From Apostichopus japonicus (taxonomy: Eukaryota > Echinodermata > Holothuroidea > Aspidochirotida > Stichopodidae): a stretch of 64,000 nucleotides of DNA. Under the pieces are notes generated by a model. The model was not told where the DNA came from and did no database searches. It saw nothing but the letters and a program-made list of their open reading frames with translations. This document shows positions 57,301 to 64,000 of this stretch, in pieces. The stretch lies in NCBI RefSeq assembly GCF_037975245.1, contig NC_092571.1, positions 12,407,917 to 12,471,916 of the forward strand, written 5' to 3'. Positions within the stretch are counted from its first letter, which is position 1. Every line of letters begins with the position of its first letter. A program made the translations under genes and the position numbers.

Positions 57301-60300
57301 CTTGGATTAAGTTCCTGTTTAACATATCAAAAAGAAATTTTGACCTGGACTTTTCTTTTAACCTGCATCCCTAGATTTTTCAATGTGGAAGCTGAACGTA
57401 ACCGTGTTCTTCTCCGTTGGCGCTCTTCCTGCGAATTCTTCGGCCTCTGGAACAATTTCTGTCACCAGTCCCTTCACAATGGTCGAAGATGTACCCATCA
57501 AATTGACGAGAGACAGACCCACCTACAATATCCTCCTTGATGAAGTTAAACTGTCAGAGGTAACTATTACTGAAGAGATATTTCACACATTAATTCTTCA
57601 AATTTACTTTGCTCCTCTCTTGCTTACCTGTCTCCTAGTCCACATATGCACTCTCCCATCTAAACTAAACTACACGAGTTGCCATTAGATATGTCTTTTG
57701 CTCTTCGAATAAAGTTGTCTACCGTCAGTGAAACCTAGCTTCTGGTTACTTTCCCAGAGGGCAGGAAACCTGCTATTAACACACTGATGGGTAAAGAGCG
57801 ACATGCGTGGACATTTTTTCTGTGGCCCATGATGTAGGCTCGCATAACCGTATTAATGTCCGAGGAATGTTTTTCTCCAACCATAAATCAAGTGAATGTA
57901 TAAATTTCATTGAATGACCAAAATCAAAAAACATGAAATGTGTAAAATGTTTCAGGGGAGATTGTATAGAGGGCCTTCTTGTGCTTGGATGTTTCAACAT
58001 AACAGCTAGTGGACAGTGCCCGTGCAGAACTTGTGTATTTTCCATGTTTTCGTGAAATTTCCATGAATTATCGAGACCCATGGATAGATTGCAACTTTCA
58101 AGTTGTATCCGGTACTAAGCTATTATTTTGTCCCCCCCCCCCCACCCCTGGAATTTTCATAAGTCTGGATTAGTGTTTGCGGTGGGTAGCTGTGGGTTTT
58201 GTCACTGTTTTACACAGCAATGTAATGAGCATATAAAATGCAGTTTAAGAAACCCAAAGGGAACACTTCAACCTGTAAATATGCAAGTGAACTTTGACAG
58301 CTATCCAAATATGCTAAAATCCTACTATGCCGTGACACCTTAGTCTGTACGGCTACATCACAGTGTATATCTGTGGTTTATTTTGTGACCAAAACAAAGT
58401 GTAACACTGATAGCATCAGAACAACCCATTAATGACATTCAAGTTTTTGTAGAAGTATCATGTCTGTGTGCGTGTGTGTGACTGCATGTGAGGCTAAGCT
58501 TGAAAACACCATATCATGCGACTGTCTCTGTGTGCAATGCAAAGCTTGAAAACATCATATCACCTGTGTGTCTTTTGTGTGTGACTGTAGTTAGGCTAAG
58601 CTTGAAAACACCATATCATGCATGTTTCTTTTGTATGTGATGCCAAGCTCAAGAAAAGCATACCATTTGTGTGTCTTGTTGTGTGTATTGCTAAGCTTGA
58701 CAAAAACCATATCATATGTGCGTGCGATATGTGTGTGCAATTCCCAGCTCGAAATCATCATATTACCTGGGTGTCTTTGCATGTGACTGTGTGTGAGGCT
58801 ACGCTCGAAAATCACCGTATGTCAAGCACAGCAATATTCACAGGTATCTCACTTCATTGCCTTCGTAGTTGGCCATACCTGTTTTGCAGTTCTGACAGCT
58901 TCTTGTTTATGTGGTGGGTCAAAGTTCATTTAAAGTCATTATAGTGTAATTCCAAATAGTGAGGACATTCGTGTCCACATTCTGCATTCTACGTGGCAAG
59001 TATTCCTTTCTGCTGTTCTACCGTCCTATATTTATTCAACACGTATGACTCTTAGTGAGGACATTCGTGTCCACGTTCTGCATTCTACCTGGTAAGTATT
59101 CCTTTCTGCCGTTCTACCGTCCTATATTTATTCAACACCTCTGACTCTTTTGGATCTCTTACCTCAGGAGAACCTCTGGTGGCCGCACGGTTTCGGTAAA
59201 CAGAGACTCTACCAACTGAATGTTACCTTCAGGAACTCTCAGTTTGACAGTCTCTCAAATAAGTCCATCAAGTTCGGTTTTAGAGCCGTGGAACTGGTCC
59301 AAGAGGATATCCCAAAGAGTCCCGGTAAGTTATCATTGCTAGTTATGGGAGTTCCATTTGTCAAGTTAACTTAAAGGCATTGAAGACTCGCCCCAAACCG
59401 CATGCCGCCCTGTGAAAAAGTTAACTTTCCGTTGCTTGCAAGTGTAGAAGAGCAAGTCATAGTGGGAGTAGTAAGAGATGAAAATTAAAAAAAATATTTG
59501 TATTGAAGGAAGTTCTGATAAATGTCAATTCATTCAGACAAATGCATTCACATTCCTTAAAGCAGCATTTTGCGTTGGGTCGCTTTTTTCCACTTTTTTA
59601 ACATGTGCATCGATTTTTTTACATGTATCAATCATAAAACAGAAATCTAAGATACCATCCAAGTTTCACCCTGCCAAGAGCGTTAATTAGCGAGTAATTA
59701 ACGATTTATGTCGATAAATGAGAAGAGTGTCCTCGACAAATTTCACAGTTAAAATTAATCGCATACAATTCCGCCAAACCCACTAGTTTGAATTCAACCA
59801 ATCAAAGATGCAGGTTTAGTTATGAGCCGTTGCTAAAAATAGATTCAAGACTTCGCGTTGGTTGTACGAGGGAGTTGTTATGCAACTCCCTGGTACAACT
59901 GCCATATTGACTGTACACAAATCAAGCGTGGTGTTATATTACGTATCTGTCAATGACGTTCGTAGTGTTTAAATATTCATATTATGGGCGAGGTTTATTG
60001 GGTTCCCAACGGAAAATATCTTGGAGAACAACAAAGTTGAAAGTTGCAAATTTTTCGACTTTTATGCCACCACTTGAAGTAAAATATAAATAGATTAGCT
60101 AGTTATGTATGTCGTTATGGCAAAGTGGAATCAGTGAGGTTGAGAAAAATCATAGAAAATGACGCAAAATGCTGCTTTAAAGGCATCGAAGAATCGCCCC
60201 AAACTACATGCGGCCATCTGAAAAAGTTAACTTTCTGTTGCTTGCAAGTGAAGTTTTTCTCTTGTCACTACAAAATGCAGACAGTCATGAAACTTGACAC

Positions 60301-63300
60301 CTTGTTATCTTTAGCTGGACCTGAGATGTCCATGGCTGTATCGTTTGCACAGTGTGCTGTGGGTATTGACCGCAGCTGTAAGTACTGACTGTACACTAGT
60401 GTCTAATTACCGACGGTAGCAAGCTGTGTGTGTATTATCTGGGATCGATGGTGGTGTCTAACACTTCTGTTACACCTCATTCGAAACTAGGTCAGATTAC
60501 CGACATGAGACGTTTCTTTTGGCGCGAGTCTTCAAACCCTTTAAAATCTGTAGTCCTTTGAATATTCTCATCCAAAATCGTGAGCAAATCTACTAACGAC
60601 ACTCTTTAACGATGACTTAAGACAGATTTTGTCTATGGTTAAGAATTCAAGTGCAGGTATTTACTTTTCTATCGCTATTTCCAGCATTTTCAACATAGTC
60701 ACCATTAAAGTGCTTGGAATGCTCCTTTAAAGCAGAATGAAAAAGTCTGCTTCAATTCTTTCTCTTTGTAAATTATAGCAACTAACCAGAAGCCCTTTTT
60801 ATTAATCCACCACCTATATGTGTAACAAAACACTCATGAAGGATATCTAGCCACCATGTTGACCTTGACAAATTAATAATAAGCTCTTGATGTGTTATTC
60901 GAGCCCATACAAACATGGTTCTCTAAACATCATTTTCACTTGTTTTAGGTTTTGTAAAGCGCCTAGAGGCCTTTTGGTATTTGGCGCAATATTAAGAAAT
61001 TTTTTGTTATTATTATTATTATTAAAATGGTGGAACAGCTCTTCAAGTGGAAAGATGTACATAGCAGTTTTTTTTTTTTTTACACAGGGAACCATAGTAT
61101 TTAATATAGGAGGCAGAGTTTAGAGTCATTTAAAACTTCTACACAAAATTTGATAACTAAATTATTCCCTTTGAATAGATTCATACAATTTTTGTTTTTG
61201 GTTGTAAACTTTCATCTAACATCTGTACCAGGGGTTCCCTAACTGGGTGCATGAACCCCCAGGGGGTGCGTGAGTTCATCCCAGGGGTTCCTAGGACGTT
61301 TCTGAAAGTCAAAACTAGAGTACTTTTGTTAAACTAAAATCTGATATATCTATAATTAGTAATGTACAAAAGTCTTACCTATCGACAAACTCTTTTCGCG
61401 TTCCATACGCATACGTTGCCATAGTAGTACTGTACCGTGCATGTGATACTCAGATCGTGTCTCAAAAAGTTGGGGGTTCGTGGACAACCCTGACATCCAC
61501 AGGGGGTTCGTGGGGGGATAAAGTTAGGGAAACCCTGATCTATACAGACATTTTTCATTTTTTAAAATATTTTTATAAATCCATTCAGACTGCTCATTTT
61601 GATCTCTATATCACCCAGGTTACTCATTTTACTTCAAGATCAACGGCAGATCCATCTTCATCAAGGGATCCAACTGGATCCCGGCCGACGCCTTCCAGGA
61701 ACGGATCACTCGGGGGTATCTGAGAAATCTGCTCCAGTCCGTGGTGGACGCCAACATGCATGCCCTACGGGTCTGGGGAGGCGGGGTCTACGAGCAAGAT
61801 GTATTTTACGAAATATGCGATGAACTTGGGATAGTCTTGTGGCAGGATATTATGTTTGGTTGTGCCATGTATCCGACCAACAAAGACTTCTTGGCTTCAG
61901 TTCAAAGAGAGGTCAGACTACAGGTAAAAAGGAATACATTCTTGGTTTTTTTGTGTAAAAGTAAGTTGGCCTGACGTTTCGATCCTAGCAGGATCTTCTT
62001 CAAAGGCTAAATGACAAGTAACAGTAACAGAAGGTACAAAAACACGCACAGAATACAGACAGGTTAATGAGCATTGTGAACACAAAGAGATAGATGTAAG
62101 GGGATTAGTAGACAAGGGATGGAGAGAAGAAAGAAAGAAACCAACAGGGGAAGAGGAGAGGTAGGAGATAAACAGTGGAGGGACAAAGAGAGGATTAAGG
62201 GAAGGGGGTAGGGAATAAACTGAATAAGGACAAAGACAGAAAAGTGTGGAGAAAAAATGGTGGAAGAGAGCTATGAGAAGAGGAGTTATGGAGGGGGTGG
62301 GGGGAACAAGGGGAGAAGGAAGGGGGGACTGAAGAAAAGTTAGTCAATTTGTTTTTTTTGTCAAAGTTATTCTGATATTTTGGTAAGATGTTCCACACCG
62401 TATAGTATGCAAAATTCAATGCCTAGAATAGAGCTGCAATTTGAATAAACTCCTATCACTTGTTGGACTGAATTTATGCTCAAGTCTTGGTTCAATGATT
62501 TTTAAAAGTACCTTAAAATGGTACAAACAACCGTGAATCATAGCACAACACATATTCCACGATAAATGTTTTGTTGGTCTGAAAATAATTCAGTTGTAAC
62601 GGTAGCAGCTGGAATCTTTTCGAACATTTCATCATGTCAAACTCTTGTCAGTGTTTTCTCTCAGTTATGACTCGAATAGCTGTCATTGCTTTTGTTTTTC
62701 TTGTTTTTGTTTTCAAAATCCCAACTTATTTGGGAAATTAGAATCTTCCAATTTGGAATGTCATTGCTAATTATTATTAAAGGACAAATTCATCTTCTGG
62801 ATTAAAAAATTGCTCGGTCATGGAGAATATTCAGGCTATAAAATGTTCCATAGGACAATATGTTCCATAGAATAATCGGACATTATGAAAGAAACAAAGA
62901 CATTTTATTTTCAACTGCCTTGATGATGTTATCCACTCCTTGTGTTGCCAGATTCTTTTCTGAAATTCCAACAAACCTAAATTTTAAAGTTCCCCATCTG
63001 TTTCTATAAAGAATGCTATCGATAAGTGATTTGCTTACATTAATGCAGAAAGTTTTTTAGACCCAAGTCTTTATCACGGAAATATCCGCGTATGTCCGAA
63101 TAATTCTTTCTGCAGGTGAGACGCATCGGCCATCATCCGTCGCTGTTAATATGGGCCGGAAATAATGAGAACGAAGCAGCGTTGAGGCAAAACTGGTGAG
63201 TTTTATTTCTTCAGACGCTGTGCAGTCAAAACACTTGAATTATCCATGCTTTTAAAAATAGTTAAATTTGAATTGTTAGGATATATGCCATCGTTAACGT

Positions 63301-64000
63301 ATTTTTGTCCAATACTATAACTTATGTGTCTGATTTTAGGTTTTAAGTTTTGGTATATGTTTGTGTACGGTAACAGCATTTAATGGCGCAAACACAGAGG
63401 AAAGTAAAGCAGTTGATAATAGTGTGTGCGTCTTTATTTTATGTTATAGTATGTAGTGTTCTGTAGTATTGTGTAGTGTTGTATTGTGTTATGATATGTA
63501 AAATTGTGTTATGTTATGTAATGTTGTGTAGTGTCATGTAACATGTTATTTTATATTCAATGTTGTGTTATCTTATGTTAAATAATGTTGTGTTATGTAA
63601 TGTTATGTTAGGTTAAATAAGGTAAGGCTAGGTATGATATGCTATGCTATGCTATTTTTTGTTATGCAATGTTATGTAATGTTATGAAATATTAGGTTAG
63701 GTTATGTTAGGTTAAATTAGGTAAGGCTAGGGTATGATATGCTATGTTATGTTTTTTTATGCAATGTTATGCAATATTATGTGTACATATTGAATAATGG
63801 TGTATATACTCTCTGTATATTTTATGTATATTCTAGAGTCAGGGTCAAGTCTTTCCTTTCAGTCCAACATGCTTGCTAACATAAGCCTTTATCGAGAGCA
63901 GACGATGGCTGGCCAATCAGGTGCTTCAAAACTGGCTACAAATATGCTAGAAACAATAAACCACATGACATAATCCATCCAACCCCAACCTCTTTCAGGA
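51189..64000 (+). CDS. MANBA: MANBA, lysosomal beta-mannosidase (3' end outside the window)
   Basis: Nine complete exons and the first two bases of a tenth give about 480 residues of an enzyme that is about 880 in human. Beta-mannosidase (glycoside hydrolase family 2) removes terminal beta-linked mannose from N-glycan-derived oligosaccharides in the lysosome. Seen in order: signal peptide [37 protein letters not shown] and [15 protein letters not shown] (N-terminal sandwich domain); [39 protein letters not shown] and [19 protein letters not shown]; an Ig-like domain; [16 protein letters not shown]; then the catalytic barrel with [33 protein letters not shown] and [11 protein letters not shown]. 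The glutamate in the NNENE run is the expected acid/base residue; the nucleophile lies beyond the window. Phase agrees at all junctions. N-x-S/T sites such as NWT, NHS and NVT are common. Confidence 0.96.
51331..53488 (+). other. MANBA introns 1 and 2
   Basis: Two introns (51331-51988 and 52136-53488) of AT-rich sequence with TAGGCCTAGGCCTA near 51372. No mobile element recognised. Confidence 0.75.
51989..52135 (+). CDS. MANBA: MANBA exon 2
   Basis: The acceptor is CTAATTTTATAG and the donor GTAAGA. It encodes [37 protein letters not shown] and [11 protein letters not shown]. Human has [20 protein letters not shown] and YRWVSLDNWTY here, a secure match. Confidence 0.95.
53489..53637 (+). CDS. 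MANBA: MANBA exon 3
   Basis: The acceptor is TTTTTTTCCGTCAG and the donor GTAAGC. It encodes [40 protein letters not shown] and EWDIKSLAK. It matches human [20 protein letters not shown] and DNMFNRYSFDI. Confidence 0.95.
55306..55505 (+). CDS. MANBA: MANBA exon 4
   Basis: The acceptor is CCTCTTCAACAG. The donor is GTTAGT, with T at +3, weaker than the other donors. It encodes [40 protein letters not shown] and [20 protein letters not shown]. The C-x-FSWDWGP motif is diagnostic of beta-mannosidases. Confidence 0.96.
55560..55756. mobile_element. Palindromic fold-back MITE, copy 2 (MANBA intron 4)
   Basis: Starts CAGTTGGG and ends CAATTGTCCCAACTGG. The right half (GTCAGTACGAGTGCTTTGAA and the following AGTGCAGTATAGAAA) is clearly homologous to the element at 14472-14678. 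The left half has decayed. It begins 55 bp after MANBA exon 4. Confidence 0.72.
56392..56465 (+). CDS. MANBA: MANBA exon 5
   Basis: The acceptor is TTTTTACTTCCAG and the donor GTGAGT. It encodes [20 protein letters not shown] and PLPNG, the counterpart of human IWKDVRIEAYNICHLNYF. The tryptophan codon is split across the exon 4 to 5 junction. Confidence 0.9.
56735..56830 (+). mobile_element. Possible tRNA-derived SINE head (MANBA intron 5)
   Basis: GCAGGTTCGAGTCCCGGCCAG at 56775-56795 includes a good B box and a tRNA-like 3' stem. A possible A box (GGCAGAGCAAGTGCC) lies about 45 bp upstream. The cloverleaf is poor. This could equally be a decayed tRNA pseudogene. Confidence 0.45.
57135..57361. 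mobile_element. TTAA-flanked fold-back MITE abutting MANBA exon 6
   Basis: TTAAAAGAATAGTCCAG on the left is inverted as CTGGACTTTTCTTTTAA on the right. Inner arms also pair along most of the 227 bp (AAGCATTCT with AGAATGCTT; TTTTTGATAT with ATATCAAAAA). The right end stops 13 bp before the exon 6 acceptor at 57374. Confidence 0.85.
57375..57559 (+). CDS. MANBA: MANBA exon 6
   Basis: The acceptor is CTGCATCCCTAG and the donor GTAACT. It encodes [20 protein letters not shown] and [19 protein letters not shown], then [16 protein letters not shown]. This is the less conserved Ig-like domain. Phase (two bases in, zero out) fits both neighbours. A palindromic MITE ends 13 bp before the exon. Confidence 0.88.
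58440..58825. repeat. Degenerate tandem repeat, about 50-bp unit (MANBA intron 6)
   Basis: Seven units share GGCTAAGCTTGAAAACACCA and TATCATGTGTGTGTCTTT-like blocks. Confidence 0.85.
58957..59148. repeat. Two tandem 96-bp units just before MANBA exon 7
   Basis: TAGTGAGGACATTCGTGTCC begins at 58957 and 59053. The units match at all but a few positions and end within 20 bp of the exon 7 acceptor at 59167. Confidence 0.93.
59168..59324 (+). CDS. MANBA: MANBA exon 7
   Basis: The acceptor is TCTTACCTCAG and the donor GTAAGT. It encodes [20 protein letters not shown] and [20 protein letters not shown], matching human VETWWPHGHGNQTGYNMTV and YFRTVELIEEPIKGSPG. Confidence 0.95.
59371..59460. mobile_element. 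TTAA-type MITE, copy B (left-end fragment)
   Basis: TTAAAGGCATTGAAGACTCG, followed by CGCCCCAAACCGCATG and a GTTAACTTTCCGTTGCTTGC segment, matches the left end of copy C. No right end follows, so it is a fragment. It begins 46 bp after MANBA exon 7. Confidence 0.72.
59557..60180. mobile_element. Second TTAA-type element, 620 bp, abutting copy C
   Basis: TTAA-AGCAGCATTTTGCGT at the left is inverted as ACGCAAAATGCTGCT-TTAA at the right. It is a different family from copies A-C, whose ends read AGGCATTGAAGACTCG. The right TTAA doubles as the left TTAA of copy C. Confidence 0.8.
60177..60544. mobile_element. TTAA-type MITE, copy C (complete)
   Basis: TTAA-AGGCATCGAAGAATCGC on the left and GCGCGAGTCTTCAAACCCT-TTAA on the right are inverted ends flanked by TTAA, the target used by piggyBac-like transposases. 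It shares its left TTAA with the element at 59557-60180. It is the reverse complement of copy A. Confidence 0.82.
61229..61537. mobile_element. hAT-like MITE, copy 2 (in MANBA intron 7)
   Basis: Same ends and interior as the element at 4896-5259, in the same orientation, but lacking about 45 bp after the GTGATACT motif. Flanks ATCTGTAC and ATCTATAC form an 8-bp target duplication with one mismatch. It lies 81 bp upstream of MANBA exon 8. Confidence 0.85.
61619..61923 (+). CDS. MANBA: MANBA exon 8, start of catalytic barrel
   Basis: The acceptor is CTATATCACCCAG and the donor GTAAAA. It encodes [60 protein letters not shown] and [20 protein letters not shown]. The RVWGGG-x-YE and LCDELGI-x-x-WQD type motifs are hallmarks of the GH2 barrel. 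Confidence 0.97.
63116..63195 (+). CDS. MANBA: MANBA exon 9 with the expected acid/base glutamate
   Basis: The acceptor is AATTCTTTCTGCAG and the donor GTGAGT. It encodes [20 protein letters not shown] and AALRQNW, the tryptophan split two plus one with the next exon. The Asn-Glu pair after WAGNN is the conserved GH2 catalytic acid/base position. A candidate next exon starts at 63999 after CCTCTTTCAG, and its first base G completes TGG. Confidence 0.95.
63440..63785. repeat. TATGTTATGTAATGT-type low-complexity repeat (MANBA intron 9)
   Basis: Loose 5-12 bp repeats of GTTATGTAATGTT and GGTTAGGTTAAATAAGGT. A 75-bp segment, TAAGGTAAGGCTAGGTATGA onward, occurs twice (about 63618 and 63720). Confidence 0.8.

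Larger units (their letters stand above)
53638..57374 (+). other. MANBA introns 3 to 5
   Basis: Intron 3 (53638-55305) shows nothing beyond loose TTTGGCCATTAAA/AATTTTGACC repeats near 54380-54800. Intron 4 holds fold-back MITE copy 2. Intron 5 holds the SINE-like head and the TTAA fold-back MITE. Confidence 0.7.
57560..63998 (+). other. MANBA introns 6 to 9
   Basis: Intron 6 has a C11 run (58133) and the two tandem arrays before exon 7. Intron 7 is mostly mobile elements (59371-60544 and 61229-61537). Intron 8 (61924-63115) is purine-rich (GGAGAGGAAGAGG) at 62100-62335. Intron 9 holds the TATGTTATG repeat. Confidence 0.75.

Overview
The window is animal nuclear DNA. It has intron-rich genes with consensus GT/AG splice sites, long AT-rich introns, many microsatellites and minisatellites, and dense short inverted-repeat transposons. 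The protein matches, the frequent TAGGCCTA-type motifs and the many runs of 9 or more C or G suggest a marine invertebrate deuterostome, probably an echinoderm. That placement is inference, because no taxonomic marker gene is present.

Three genes can be assembled exon by exon, with matching phase at every junction. (1) 90-9726 (+) is most of NOC2L, a nucleolar ribosome-assembly protein: ten exons, 725 residues, with the 5' end outside the window. (2) 14995-41550 (-) is a SAMD11-like gene: twelve exons, predicted 625 residues, an N-terminal SAND domain and a C-terminal SAM domain. It is convergent with NOC2L, as SAMD11 and NOC2L are in human (from memory). (3) 51189-64000 (+) is the 5' half of lysosomal beta-mannosidase (MANBA): signal peptide, GH2 N-terminal domains and the start of the catalytic barrel. 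It runs off the right edge.

Layout: 1-9.7 kb NOC2L; 9.7-15 kb convergent intergenic or 3' UTR DNA; 15-41.6 kb SAMD11-like gene, whose introns hold a decayed DIRS-type retrotransposon (about 21.06-22.97 kb), a U2-snRNA-like sequence (about 35.1-35.28 kb), minisatellites and a 1.78 kb inverted-repeat element inside a TA microsatellite (37.85-39.63 kb); 41.6-51.2 kb intergenic, with the SAMD11-like promoter, two hAT-like elements with exact 8-bp target duplications, a tRNA-like SINE head and a 1,778-bp tandem duplication that cuts a LINE reverse transcriptase remnant; 51.2-64 kb MANBA, with several TTAA-flanked MITEs in its introns.

The three genes have unrelated jobs: ribosome biogenesis, probable Polycomb-type chromatin regulation, and lysosomal glycan breakdown. 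The points most worth a second look are the SAND plus SAM architecture together with the conserved NOC2L-SAMD11 arrangement, the U2-headed RNA-like sequence, the identical tandem duplication with its 10-bp joint, and the MITE whose end sits against a MANBA splice acceptor.
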